From contig NC_133933.1 in NCBI RefSeq assembly GCF_031877795.1, positions 68,588,003 through 68,652,002 on the forward strand: a DNA stretch of 64,000 bases. Direction: 5' to 3'. Below, one piece after another: positions 36,301 through 50,125 of the stretch (position 1 is the stretch's first letter; each line of letters opens with the position of its first letter). This DNA comes from Strix aluco. Taxonomy: Eukaryota > Chordata > Aves > Strigiformes > Strigidae. The notes beneath the pieces are model-generated. The model saw nothing but the letters and a program-made list of their open reading frames with translations. It ran no database searches and was not told the DNA's origin. A program made the position numbers and the translations under genes.

Positions 36301-38415
36301 ACAGGAAATAAAATAGGCAAGAACTGGGATGCAAGTTTAAACTGTAAGAGTACACATCTTGGAGATTCTGAGGCCCCCAGACTGTGGTCGGATATACTAG
36401 ATAAGTTTATTAGATACACAGTACTCAAGCCAAATAGAAGGGAGGAATGAAGGGAGTACATACACAGGGAGTGTTGTGTAAATGACAGAGAAGTAAATTG
36501 CAGATGGAGAAACCTAAGAGAATGACTGCAAGCTTAGATAAAGGTCACTGAGCTTTTCTTACACTTGCAAATAAAACAGGGTCAGAGCTCATACTTATGC
36601 ACCCTTCTGCTGTTGCTGATACTTCTACAGTTTTAGCACACTTGCAAGCATAACTTTGGTCCTTGCCAGCTAGCACTACTACCCTGGAAAACATGTGGGT
36701 GTTGCTAAGTGGACAGTGTGTTACATGAACCTTTCTCATTAGGAGGTCTGAATAAAATGAATCTGTTTGGGGTGGGGTGGTGGGGATTTGTGGACCTGGA
36801 TTCAAGCCATGTCATGTGTCTTCTGGGCCAAAGCACAGTCTCCATTCTGTTTTACTTAGAAGTATAAATGTAGCCCAAAAGACCAGTTGTAGAAAGGGAA
36901 GCAGAACAGAACGGTCAGGGTTTTCTAGATGCAGGTCTCGATTTCTTTTTTTTCCTGAGTTTGAAGCATTTACTCATGAGATCAGGATAAAACAATACAT
37001 CTGAAATCCATCCACCAATTCAAATAAGAATTGATTCAGATAGTTTATGTAGGAGGACAGATTATGTGATAACATCATTCACTTCTTGATTTATAATCTA
37101 TAAAATGATCAGTATTCCTGGACAAGACAGAAAACAAAGTTTGCCAGAAAGGAACAACAAACTTGCAGAGAAACCATGTACAGGTAAGTTTAATTTGCAT
37201 GAAGATGATAGCTGCTTCCAGGTGAAAGGTAGTTCCATTATTACTGAATGTGGGAGCTAAGTAGAAAATCAGCAGGAACCTGCATGTGGGTCATAAATGA
37301 ACATAAAGTATTGTCTTCCAGCTCTCACTGGTGTTACCAGGAAAAGCCTCACAGTCTTCACTGGCTGTTGAATGAAGCATAATGAAGTGCAATATTTCTA
37401 GTCAAATCACACGTATTATTCTTGATAGATTACTTTTTGTCTTTTGCACACAGACCAGAGGTTTCATTCATCTTTTTGTAAATGTTTTCTTGCTTTTGTG
37501 GAGATCACTGTTTTTCGCTTTGCAAATTTTTGAGGGGACATGTTTTGATTTTTCAGAATCAGGTGGGTTGTGAGAGCAGAGTTGGAAATACTGAAATCAT
37601 CTCATTTTTGTTTCTTAGTGGGAGGCCCACAGGGAAGAGCAAAAACAAGTTTCCTCAGCCCAGACAAGTTTAGCAAGATAGTGTGAAGTGAGGGCTGAAA
37701 CATATTCTCTGATCTGCAGGCCATGTATTTGATGAGTATAGAGCCTTTATTGTTGATGGTATACAAATCCCACAGGAATTGTCACACTAAAATTGCATAA
37801 CCAACCACTTGGTGCTCAGTAGAACAAATCTACACTAATGAATGGGGACACTCTTTGAGAAACATTGTTACGTGAATTCTCACGTCCATGAATCAAACAA
37901 CGAAAAAAAAGTTTCTGGCATATAGCTTTTTTTTTTTTTTTTGATTGATGGTGGCTTAGCTATAATCCTTTATTAGAAGAGACTGTCATAAGTCTTGATT
38001 GCACCATTAAGACAATGGTCTTACACAGCTGCCTGCAGATCAGTCATGTCTGTTCCCCCACCCCAGACAGACAGACACCTGAAGGCCAGTGTCTGACCCT
38101 TGCTTCTTCCCGTGATCCTGTCTGAATCTCCTGCCAGTGAGTCACAGCAGCACTGTTGTTCTACCTCCAATCACCTCACCACTTGAAAGGCTGGGTGCTG
38201 GCCTCACTTCCTGGCTTTCTGGGCTAAGTTTAGTTCATGAAAAGCTGCTGAACTACAAACAGGTAACATTGGAGCTGGGGCTCACCACAGTCATTAAGGG
38301 TGAAGCCAAGGTCACTCGCAAACAGCAGGAAATCACCAGCTGAAGGCACAAACACTGTTAATATGAGAGCTCTGCAATATTTGGGAATGTACCTGTAGCT
38401 GGTTATACTCACAGA

Positions 38416-38462
38416 GGATGGATGGATGGATGGATGGATGGATGGATGGATGGATGGATGGA
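38416..38462. repeat. (GGAT)n microsatellite
   Basis: Eleven to twelve uninterrupted GGAT units. The short minus-strand frames with repeated Ile-His-Pro-Ser that cross it are artefacts. Confidence 0.95.
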
Positions 38463-41400
38463 GGTACAATGTGTTCCCCAGAACGAGCACAGCGGTCCTG
38501 ATTCCCTTGCTGCTTATGCCTTCCCAGCCCCCACAGAGGACCCCTAACTCCTACCAGCAGAAAGCCTAATAAAGAGTAATTATAAACTAATATTTGCACA
38601 CTCTGACAACTGAGATCTCAGTTTTGAAGAACACACTTTTCTCCACATATCTGCTAAGCCGTGGTTATAAAAGTTTCTCTGTACTTCGTTTTTCTTTAGA
38701 CATTTATCCCTCAAGTTAAGAAGGGAAACAGAGTAAATAGTAAACAACTACATAAGTACTGCACAGAACTGGTAGAAATGATTGATTTTTAAGTAATGAT
38801 TAAATTAGTGGGCTTTTAAAAGGTGATTAATTAAAGATTTGGAATCTTCATTATTACAAATGTCCCTTTTCCTTGAATATTCGGTCATGAGGAAAATGGG
38901 TATAGAAGAATCCATTATTGCCTCCTTCCCTGGGGCTGCAATTATAATGTTAGCCCAGATCGTACCTATTACCTGCCTGCTTCCTGTTATTTTTGGAATG
39001 ATCTTAAACAGGGTGAAAGTACTTATTCAGGGTGTGGGAATAGGAAGGTTTTATTTCACCTCTCCAAAAATAAACTATGTATTGAGCCAGTATTTTACAT
39101 GACAAGCTAAGGACCAAAATCCATTGAATTTTATGTGAATCTTACAATAATGTCAAATAAATTTGGAAGAGACCCTGAAATAACAAGAATACACATCCTG
39201 TGGGGATCTGGAGGAGATGTTGCCTTATCATTCTCAGCAAATGCTGTACACCATGTGGCAGTGCTTGCAAACAGCACTTTTTTCACTTTCTTACCCTCAC
39301 GAAGTATTTACTGTTCACACAGTTAAGCATGTTAGGTCTGTATTAGGCTCAGACTATAAATAATCATATTGCTTATAACTTGAACAGATTGTTTGAGCAT
39401 TCTTATTGAATAAAACTTGTTACATCAAAGCAACATGTTCATCCATTCACCAGCTAAAACGAGTGTAACTTTCTTCTCAAAGCTGCTGATGCAAAAAGAT
39501 CACATTTAAACTATATCTAAAGTCTGTGTTTTACTTTTTGCTACTGATATAAAGCACTGTAAGAGACAGCTTTAGCTTCCAGAGAGACAGGATAGCATAA
39601 AGACTAGCAATGTGTTTGGGCGAAACTGAATGTAGACCTAGTTTTACAGATTTTGCCCTTACTGAAGGAAACAGATGCAACCATTTTGACTTCCCTCAAT
39701 TATTATTTTCCTTTCTTCATGTATGCATCTTTCTTGTGGCTAAATCTTTGCTCTCCATTCTCATTTGTTTGATTTTCCCCTGGTTATTTTCAATAGAATA
39801 ACATCCCCAAAAGATTTCAAGAGCTCATTTTGTGCCTTGAAAGCTTGGAACTGATGTGACAAATTAGGGCTTCTGTAACGTATGTTGGTAATACTATTTC
39901 ACGCGTAGCTTAGGATTCTTCTCAGAATGAGTGCATGATGTAAAAGACAGGAAAATCGGTTCCTTTGGGTCTATACCTGAACCAAATTTTCTTTAAAAAG
40001 GTATGGTAGTTGCATCCAGGTTATGAAGTGGAAGTTTTAAATCCTGCAAATTTAACGTGCAGCCACATTAAATGTATCTGCACATTCAACAAATTATTTG
40101 AACAGTGTTAATTTATTTCAGGAGCCTACAGAAGTCATGTAACTTGTACAAATGCAAAACTGCTCTAAGATTACAAATGACTTTCAATATATTGATGATC
40201 TTTTGATTGGTCATAAATATATATGTGTTTATATCCATCTTTGAGATACCAATGTTTTATTACTATTACTCTTGTGTGTCAGTCATGGAGAAGAACCATG
40301 CTGTACCCAGTAGGGTAAAAATACAGAAAAAAGAAAGATGATCCTTTTCCAAAGAGTTTATAACCTGAGACAAGCATTGTTTCTGGTTGAGGAATAGTTA
40401 CCTTTCAGCACACAGAAAGTTTTTTTAAGAAAATTCAAATCAACGGATCACAAACAATCTCTTTTTCTTCTTCTTTTGAGAGGTGATCATTTTTCTTGAT
40501 ATGCACTCAAAGATAATGTGTCAAGTCTGATTTAAAATACTGGAAAGCATCATGCCTTTATTCTAAGGTGAAGGAAGTCTCGTACAAGTACACAGTATTT
40601 GCTAAACCCATATATTTTTGTAAACTGGCAGGCTCCCTCACCAGCCAGGGAGAAAAATCCGGTACCACACCCAAGCCTCTTTAAGGCCCTTCCCTCAGGC
40701 ACAACTTATTATCTCAAATGCAAACTTTACCAAGCAGCACAACACAAGGTTATTTCCCCTGACTAAAGCTACCCCCAGGGGCACCTACAACCAGGAGTCA
40801 ACGGATCCAGCTGGGTTTCTTGGTCCTTAGCAGGACTCACTTGATGCCTTCCCTTTTGGACAAATAATGGCTCAGGACTGACTGGTGCCAGTGCTCTTCT
40901 CCCACCTCCTCAGGCTCAAAGGGGCATCCTTGGTTAATTGCCTCCTCTTTGCTATGTTTCACTTTTTTTTTTTTTTTTTCTACTCAATCTTCTGTTTTCA
41001 CAGATAACATCCATTGACATTTTCTCACTGCCTGAGAACACAGATAAGAAATTTTCTATACCTATTATTATCTTTTGTTGCTCAGCTCATGGTTCCTCTA
41101 GCAGTAATACGGTGTCTCTCTAAAACAATTTACTCCACTGGAACTCGATGTACAATTTTGCAGTTTTGTTCTACCAAAATCCTCTCCTTTATATGTTTTG
41201 TTGGTCTGGTTAGTGTCAAATTGATTCAGGAAAGCAAATGCAATTATCTCTGTTGACTTGCATGAGATTTGGATCAGGCCCCAAATGAATTTCTGTAAAA
41301 AGATGACTAGAATCTTTTAGTTGGGGAGTATTAGTAGAATTCTGCTGTAGCATTTATTGAGAATGAAATGTGGATTTCCACATGAGCACAGCTGAATTAG

Positions 41401-43794
41401 AATGAAGTAGGAATATTTTTTGTTTCTATTGCAAATAATGTACTTACTGATCCTGCTTGTAACATTTCCAATCATTCTAAACTTCCTTTTAACAAAGTTA
41501 AGTGACCAATACAGAGTGCTGGCATTGCATCATAGCTGTAAATTACAATCTCAAATTTATAAAATCCAGCAAAGCACTGATGCATCTATCTAATGTTCTG
41601 CCAGAATAAGGTTTCTGAATGGCAAATAAATACTAAAATTTATTGCTATGGGGTAAAATTCATTCCTGATTAAATTTAATTGAAGTCACTTATACATGCC
41701 TTGTCAAATAAATTATACTGACTTGATTCCATCCACTCTTAATACTGCTGAGTATCAATTATTAAACACTGAATAGAAGTAATTTCATTAACTCCTGAAT
41801 ATCCTACCATCAACCCAAGTAATGTGAATAGACTGTGACTATTTCTATTAAATACTTCAGAGTCCAGAAATAGTTTTGCCAGATAAAACAAGCTGTTCCA
41901 CACACAGCGAAGGGATGAAACCCGGACTCTTCTGCACTGTATCTGTTGTTCCCCAACTTCTACTACTACTACTTCACAGCAGTAACCAGAGCTGTCTCTA
42001 TATGTATCTCTGTGACACCATCTTTGGGCCCATACTATAGCTAATGTGAAATTCTGCATATACACAGAACATGTAACAGTTCAATTTTAGATGTTCTTCT
42101 GTCTGAGGGAGCACTAATTTGAGGCTGTCTCTTGTATCTTGTCACTGAATTTTACTAAGATTGAAGGAATGTATGAAAACTGCTTTTCCGTAAGCCTTGC
42201 TTCTGTAGAATTTTGCAAAAAACCCCATCCAGATTACTGATGCAGAAGGAAAATGAAGTTATTTTTTAATTTCCATGAGTACAGAGCAAAGAAAGACTTT
42301 GTTGCTGCAGGGATTTGTTCCATTCAAAGATGATGTAGTTAATATTGTAAGTCAGATGTGTTAGCCTCTTCAGGGGTTGTCTGCAGGAATGAGTGGTGCA
42401 AGGTATACCCGATTCAGTATGAAGTCTTGTGGGAAATTATTTTATCCACAGCAGAGGGACAGAAAGAACCATTTCTTGCCATTGTGTCCATGCATGATTT
42501 GGGAAAAATTACTTTAGTGCTAAACAAATTTGTCTTACACTGCAACATTGTTGTGTCTTTTGGGGAATTCATTGCATGGATACAAACATGAAAGATAGGT
42601 GGACTTCAGTGCAAAGATGAAAGTTCACCACACCTCCAATCAGCAACAAGATCACATAAAACAATTACAATTTTAAGCATATTAAGCAAAATTTTATGTA
42701 GTTAACCTGTCCTCAGAGAGAGCTTAGAAAGTGAGACAATAATCTTTTCAGAAGGAGATACTTTTGAGGTAGCATAATGTTTAAATAGAACAGCTACATC
42801 AATTAAGCTTTTGACACCAGTATTAAACTATTTGATTCATAAGGCCTAAACCATGTTTGTTTTTATAAACAGTGCAGATACAAGAATTGGGGAGATGAGT
42901 AAGATATCTCCAGTTAAACTGAAATCCTGCCATCACCCACGAGGTTGCTGCTGCAGCACCCTAAGACCAAAAGCTGACATGTTCTTTTTTGTAATATATG
43001 GTGTACACACTAGGGAACTTTGGACTGGTATTGGGGTTTCTTTAATTGGTGTTTCTCCTTTACACTTTGTGGCTAATGTTTTCCTATTATCAAGGTCTTG
43101 CATATTTTCAGCACCCACCCAACTCTGTGGTATTATATGTATTTTTTAAAGGTCTGAGTGACAAGTACATTGATATAAGTGAATCATCATTTTGCAGGCA
43201 TAAAATTTTATCAGATTGGTTTTCAAGTAGATTTATACATTTAAGACAGTGCATCTGCCATACAAGATTAGCTCATGGAAGATAGGACATTTGTTCCAAT
43301 AGTGAGTGATAGAATTTTATACATGTGAAGCAAACTAGATAGTAAATGAGCATCTCATTAAGTAGTTCCTGGTTATCAGATAAAGTAAACAAAACTGAAC
43401 TAAAAGGATATTAATGTGAAAGATTAGGCCAAGTTTCCATTCCCTGCTAGTGTCACCGCTTAATGCTTCAGGACTACATTTGACTCTAGGATACAGAAAA
43501 CATAACGAGATGACAAAGCAAGAAAAGCAAAATAAAAGAACATCTGAAGTGCATTATTTCCTGTGATTGCAGGATGAATTAGCAATCCCTGCTATGGGAT
43601 TCTTCAGTCTGCAGTACATAAGAATTGATTGAGAGATAAAGAGGGCCTTGAAAATTTCATGAAGAATTACTCCATGAGAATTTGGGGGGAAGAAAACAAA
43701 GACTTTAGTCAAAGACCAAAGTATAGTATCAGTCTGAATGAAGCCACATTTCTTATTCACCTAAAGATGCTCCCTGTCACACTTAATAATACCA

Positions 43795-43838
43795 TGACAT
43801 ATCCCAATTTTACAGCCTGACATATCCCAATTTTACAG
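43795..43838. repeat. 23-bp tandem duplication
   Basis: A unit starting TGACATATCCCAATTTTACAG is repeated directly, the second copy lacking the last two bases. Confidence 0.95.
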
Positions 43839-46011
43839 ATTCAGTTCTGAGTCTCATGTGTAAAGGAATATGATTCAGGAAAACCCTGCAGGTAGCAGAT
43901 TTCCAAGAGAGGTGAGTACAGAGGGTTTTCCTGACTCAGTGGCCATGCTATCCCTGCCATTAGGATGCCTGTAGTTTGCCCCTTCTGCATCACATAAAGG
44001 TAACCGAATCTCAGGCTGCCTGCAGACCACAGATGGCTGCACAGCCTTGCAACGTGGATGCATGGCAATGCTCCATGCTCAGTAGTACAGAGGGCAGCAG
44101 ACTGTGCACACCCCCAGTAAGGCTGTGCTCGAAATGAGCCTAGCAAACACCATGTAGCTGAGATTTCTCTTTCAGGATACCCCAAGACTTGCCCAGAGCC
44201 CATGTGTGAGTCTGCACTTCAAATAAAATGGATACATACTCACTGAGTTTGCCATAGCCTCAATTAATACATTAATATCAAATGCTAATTCTTCTGGATG
44301 TCTTCTGGAAGTCTGAATTTATTCTTCTGCTGGAAGTCTTTGTTGTGTTTTCCATGTCTTAGGTAATTCCCCCCCGTCCCCCTCTAGGACAGTTTGGGGT
44401 TTTTTAGGTCAGTAACCAGAAAGGGCAAAAAGTAGGTCTCTGAGAGACTAGCATATAGAGTTTTCTTAACAACATATTCCATCTTTTCTGCCCAGCATAC
44501 ACAATTGGGTTTGCCAAAGACAGGTCCCAAAAATGTAAAACCAAAATCAGAATAATTCTAAGATAATGCTTAGAGTTTAGCAAGCTGCCTTCCCAACAAA
44601 CCAACCATAACCATGCCTCCCACAAGCATACATGTGTCAGCATTTGTTTTTCATTTAAGGTCTATGTGAAGAGATCAGTAGTGGAATGTCCCGTTCAGAT
44701 TTTTATCACAAATTACTTTATCCAGTAAAGCGAGGGACTTTTCAAACTGTATTCATCCTGCTTTGATTTGCACCTGTGGATGCTTGTGTAATGTTTCTTA
44801 AAAGATATTTCCCAGAATCTTTTTTCCTACCAAGGCAATAGAAAAAGATCCTGCTGGTGCTACTGGAAGCTTGACTGCATCCTTATATTCAATAAACATA
44901 CCTCACCACAGACGTATTGGTGAAGACACAGTTTATGGTAGTAGCCAGGATCCATGACAAACTTTTAAAAGTGCTTGCTAAATTGGTGTGTACAATCACA
45001 TACAACAGAATGCTGCCACTACATATATATGTGAGTCATTATAATACGCTTTAGCGCAGACATGTGCATCATATTCAACCAAGTCATAATGACAGCCTTC
45101 TGTTTTGTCTCTTCCTTTTGTCTGTAGCTCCCAATAATTTATCCTGTCAGTCACCTGTAACAATTAAAAGTAGATTGAATCACTAACATGAAGATTTCCA
45201 TACCTTGCAGAACTTTTATATAGATTTTAAATATTTACTGTGATCATGTTTAAGTATTCTTGTCATCTACACAAATTTCTAAACTGTTTGAATCCTGCTA
45301 AGTTTTTGGCCATGATTATTTCTTCCAGCAGTGAATTTTAGAGTCTAATTCTGTGCTGAATGAAAATTCTTTACTTTTACCAGTTTAAAATTTGCCTTCT
45401 TTCAATCTCATGGAATTTTCTCTTTTACTATGAGGGAAAAAAAACCAATGGCATTTCTGAGACATCCCCTAGTATATGCTTTGTCATGTCCCATTTTATA
45501 CATCTCCTCTGTAAGACAAATTCTTAATCCTTTTAATCTCTCTTCATGTAAGAAATTTCCCATGCCCCTGGTGATTCTCACCACTTATCTCACTCTGTAT
45601 CAACGACATACTTCATAGACCAAGTAGAAGTGAATGCCACTCTGTTGTAATCATATCTTATTTTTTTTTATTTGCACTCAGTGGTAAAAACAAGTGATTA
45701 GGGATTTTCAGTGAGTGCTTCACAGTGGCTATAGCTAACATGCTCTTGGCAACCCGGCTTGGATTTGCACTCCTGCTCTCGCAGCCATGTGGTTCAAGGC
45801 GGTTCCCTCCTTGCAGAGACTGAACTTCCCTTTCTGGGCCAACGTTTGGGTCACTGCAGGTGGGAAGCAGTCTGAGAGCCAGCAGGGAGGCAGCAGGATG
45901 ACAGGGGAATGGGGGATTGAGCCCAAAGTGTTTTGGGAAGTATAGACATAGCTGAAGTCACAGAAGTATTTCTTTATTGTAACAGTAAGTGTACATACTT
46001 GTGAGGAGCAC

Positions 46012-46101
46012 GAATGTGGTGGACTTGGCAGTGTTAGGTTTACAGTTAGACTCGATAATCTTGAAGGTCTTCTCCAACCTAAATGATTCTATGATTCTCT
46101 G
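46012..46101 (+). mobile_element. CR1 3' end, severely 5'-truncated
   Basis: About 90 bp match the CR1 3' UTR: a GGACTTGGCAGTGTTAGG segment, then a TCTTCTCCAACCTAAATG segment, ending in ATTCTATG-type octamer repeats. Orientation is opposite to the 7972-9000 copy. Confidence 0.85.
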
Positions 46102-49100
46102 TTAAACCGTCCAAATAGGGAGCTTTTCCAGATCAAATTGCTATTACATTACCATTTGCCATCAGTTGCTATCTAACTTAGCTAGATCCTGTTGAAATTG
46201 TATAAGGTGTCAACTAACATAAATCACTAACTCACATGCAAAGCTTGTTCTGCAGACTGATCCATTCTCAAAGAAATAATAAATATATTTAACAGGCTCA
46301 TTCGTACTGTGGAAAATTGGGGACACTTGCTATTTACCATATGTACAAAATGATCATTTATTAATACTCTTTGCTTTCTGACTCTTAAATCAGCTTCTGA
46401 TCTAGATGGTGTCATTTTAAACAAAACCAGACATGTATTTATTGGCTGCAGTTCTTTTGATCTAGTGAGATCATTTATCAGTTGGAATAGTGCTTAGTGA
46501 CATTGATAATATCTATATTTTAAAACTTAACACCCACACTGCATTGTGTGGTATAACATCTGGAATTATGCTACTTTTTCCCAGACCAGGTCTTGCTTAG
46601 CTTTGGTTTAAAAGGAAAGAATATTGAAATAGACTGAATGTTTTTTAACTAAGAACTTTAAAACTACTAAAAAGCTGGATAACTTCACTTTAAGAAGAAA
46701 TAACATCATTCAAAAGACTTTCTGCTTAGCTAAAAGAAATTATTGAATATTTTATTAATTGATTCTTACTGTTACAAAAAAAATTGGTAGTGCTGGGACT
46801 GGGAGTGCCCAGGAGACTGCTGAGAAAAACTGGATTACCAGTAGGGCTGCCATCTGGACTGAGACTGGTGGTGTCAGTTCACTTCTTAATGCACATGTCT
46901 TAAAGTAATATATAATCTCAGTGGGCAGGAAGGACATGAATGCTCATAGTGTTTACCAGAAGTGACATGTTAGTCATTGCTTGGTCAGAGCTGCTAGAGA
47001 CAGGCTGATGAGGTTCCAGACTGGTGAGGTTCTCTCATGGTGCTTTAATTGCTGCTGAAGGAATAATGTTTAGTTATAGGCTGCTTTGCTATCAGACAAA
47101 TACTTTTCATGAACCTTGTATTCACTTACAAATAGCACTGAGGTATAGCTAGGGCTTGAGGACTAAAGCTTATTATTTCTTGAACACCTTTCCCTAAAAC
47201 ATTTACATAGGTCTCAGAGTTAAGGAAAGGCAAGGGATGATCACAGTGTATTTATGACTTTATTTGAAGATACTGCTGTAAAATCAGATAATTGTGCTTC
47301 TGTGTGAAATTGCTCTTTTTTTTTTTTTCCCTCAGGTCTTCACATTATATAACCTACTACACTTTAAATGAAGAAAAATAGCAGCCTTCCAAGTTCACAG
47401 TTAATGCCATGGAAAGGCTACATAGTTTATCACCTCCTATACTGGGCTTAGATCATCTTTATATTTTTATAACTATTATTTATTTTCTTCTTTTAAATAC
47501 TAATTTTTAAATCTTGAAAACACTACATCTGACTATCAAGCGAATGAAATGTGGGTCATATCTGTGGAGGCCACCATCACTGAAAATCAAGAGCGATAAC
47601 ATAGTAAATGTGAACATAAAATTCAAACATGAAAAATTATTGATAAGCGTTTGGTGGTTTGTGTAAAAAGCATGAATAGGAAGGATGAAAGAAACATCTT
47701 TGCAATAGGATTGTCAGGTGTGAAACAAGAAATGTCACTACTTGAAGGAAAAAAATGTTAAATTGACATGATTAAGATTTACTGGAGTTTTTAACATTTG
47801 AAAAATGGGATCTAAGTAATTTGGAGGCTGGAAAGAGTACCATTTCCAAAGTAAAGCTGTTGGGAGACAGACTGGCAGAACACTGTGAGGGTTGTAGTGC
47901 TACAGTATCTTATGTTACTTCATTAAAAGCTCAGATAGCACATGCTGGAATCAGGTTTTGAATTTAGAAGTGTGTCACCCTGGACGTATAATATTAAATC
48001 ATAATGTATGATAGCAATTCTTCACTTTTGTATCTTTGACCCATATCAAGAGATTGGGACAGATAAGGAGGAACACAACTTCTGTCAAACCTCTGCTGTA
48101 CAGAACATTTGGGTCACTAAAGGTCAACAGGACACCAGCATTAATTAGAAATCTTTGTTTCCAATTCTATTTTAAAATTAGAACTGTATGAAAGATACTA
48201 TATAGATCCTAAGTTTGTGCAGCTGCATGTGCTGTCCTGTAAAAATTAGTTAGAAATATGCAAATAACATAAGGGAACAATCTGCACATTTGCATACAAT
48301 TTGTATATGAACACAAACTGGCTTATGTTTAACACACCCTGCCTCCAGCAGTGACCAGGAAGGATGTGGAGTTGCAGATAGTGAGAGTTTTGGCACGTGG
48401 GCCAGGATGAGACAATAGTTAGGTGGCAGTTACAAAACCTGGGTATGCCTGTTTGTGTCTGTAGGGATGTGTGGCTACGCGGTGGGATATTGGAGGACAC
48501 CTGGAGCATGCAGGTGGCTGGAAGAGGCTGGATTTCTGGTGTTCTCAAGACTGGGTAAAAAGATGGTAAAGAAAGTATTAAAGGTCTTGAAGATGGAGAC
48601 ATCTGACTTGAGAAATACTAATGGGATCGTCTGCCTGGCAGCTCCTGAGGAGCTGCATGTAGATGAATGCAGGTATCTGGGGAGCAGCTGGGCTGGAGGA
48701 TGTAGAAGTAGCTGAGTCTGTCAGAGCTGGAGCTCAGCAGGGAGCACTGGTAGCACCTGTGAACTGGGATTTTGCTCCCATCTCCCTCCACCACCGAAGC
48801 TTCCAGTCTTCTCTGCTTGCCCTTCTCTCTCTGACCCAGCAACGGGCAGCTGTAGGGACATTCCTTGATTACCTGGTCCCTTGGCACTGCAGCAGCACTT
48901 GCAGGCTGAAACTCAGTTTTAGATGGTGCCTCCAGCAATGTGCCAATGAAGTCAGATCAAGACCTCTGTGGAGCCTAATGCTTTGACATTTTGCTGCTTA
49001 ACACTGCCAGTAGCAATACTAATTAACAGTTTGCATTTACCTACAGCCAGCTCATTTAATCCAGGCCACTAGTCAGTCACTGGATTGTAGTGGCTACTAG

Positions 49101-49480
49101 TCACCCACAAACCAGGTCAACTTGAGCTGTTTCAAGACCCAGAACTGAGAAAAACCATTTCAAAAAAAGTTCATTTCAAAGCCTTTCAACCTCTGCTCCT
49201 GGGGTGGTACACCAATTGAAAAATGGTATTTTTAAAGTGTGTTTACATAAGCATACCCTTCAATGAATTTAGGCCAACCCCAAATGTTATGTCATCATCA
49301 GTCATGTCACAGCTTTTAATAAGCTCAAATATGTTTGCTTCCATATGGGCACATATGGTTGCAGCACTTGTATTTTAAGTTTGAGGTGTGAATAATGACG
49401 TAGCAATCATGGTTACAAGCACCAAGCTTGCACCCGACTGTAGGATCAGCCTCACGGCTGCATCAGAAGCAGGGGGGTTG
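46102..49480. other. Intergenic upstream of HBS1L, no gene seen
   Basis: AT-rich up to about 48300, then moderately GC-rich with overlapping frames on both strands (48246-48986), none resembling a known protein. Confidence 0.65.
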
Positions 49481-49816
49481 GATGCCGGCACGCTCAGTGT
49501 CGGCTGCAGCATCGCAAAGACGGGGGTGTTTCCCTGCCGGGGGGCAGGTGAAGCGTTCCGGTGTTACCCCGGGACGGGTCAGGCTAGGCCAGACGGAGCC
49601 GGGCCTGCTCTGCGATGGGCTGAGCACGACGCCACCACCGGAGGCTGCGCGCAGAGACCTCCCAGGGCGCGGCGCCGTAGCGGCCCTTCCCTCACCGTCT
49701 CTGAGGAGGCCGAGGGCGCGGTGAGGGGCGCAGCCCCGGCGGGGGGTGGGCGGGCCACGGCCTCCCCGGCCGCTCAGCCGAGCCCGGCCACGCGGCGCGA
49801 GGCTAGCGCGCGCCGC

Positions 49817-50082
49817 TGACGTGGCAACCGTCCCGCGCAGGGGCGGAGCGCGAGCGGCGCAGGGACCGCACCCCCCCCCTTGCCCCGCGCGACCGGCCGA
49901 CCAGGAAGCGGCCGGGCGAGGCGGGAGACGCCGCGCATGCGCGACAGCGCAACGAGGGCGGGAAGGTGCCCTGTGCGCCTGCGCAGGGGGATTCTGCCAG
50001 GCCCCACCGGACACCAACATGGCGCCCTAGGTCCGCCGCGCCAGCGTCACCGCGGGCGAGCGAGGCGGCCGTCGCCGCCATC
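49817..50082 (+). promoter_or_regulatory. HBS1L: HBS1L promoter and 5' UTR
   Basis: A TATA-less housekeeping promoter. Consensus matches are TGACGTGG (49817-49824, ATF/XBP1-type), NRF1 palindrome GCGCATGCGC (49933-49942), E2F/Sp1-like GGGCGGGAA (49956-49964), a second NRF1-like TGCGCCTGCGCA (49974-49985), and two YY1-type ATGGCG cores (50019-50024 forward; in reverse just before the start codon at 50075-50082). The transcription start is not visible. YY1 sites at the 5' end of ribosomal and RNA-metabolism genes often mark it. Confidence 0.65.
50019..50030 (+). promoter_or_regulatory. Candidate three-codon upstream ORF (Met-Ala-Pro-stop)
   Basis: ATG GCG CCC TAG lies 53 nt before the HBS1L start codon, with A at -3 and G at +4, a stronger context than the main start at +4. 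If it is inside the mRNA it could lower or gate HBS1L initiation. It overlaps a YY1-like site, so it may instead be purely a DNA element at the start site. Confidence 0.3.
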
Positions 50083-50125
50083 ATGTCCCGGCACAGGAAC
50101 GTCCGTGGCTATAACTACGACGAAG
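50083..50125 (+). CDS. HBS1L: HBS1L exon 1 (coding part)
   Basis: Encodes [14 protein letters not shown] plus one base; donor AAG|GTAGTG. The start codon has A at -3 and is the first in-frame ATG of the conserved N-terminus. Confidence 0.93.

Larger units (their letters stand above)
30369..46011. other. Intergenic, no gene seen
   Basis: AT-rich DNA without supported genes. It includes a T18 run near 37928, a (GGAT)n microsatellite at 38416, a 23-bp tandem duplication at 43795 and a GC-richer segment at about 40620-40965 that ends in a T-rich run (about 40963-40979). The hydrophobic frames at 32525-32773 and 38839-39102 have no recognisable family and are probably chance. Confidence 0.65.

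Noticed and set aside
38230..38599. Frames with repeated Ile-His-Pro-Ser
   Set aside because: Translation of the (GGAT)n microsatellite.
43841..44203. 120-codon minus-strand frame
   Set aside because: No recognisable family; the Cys/Ser/Trp-rich composition looks random.
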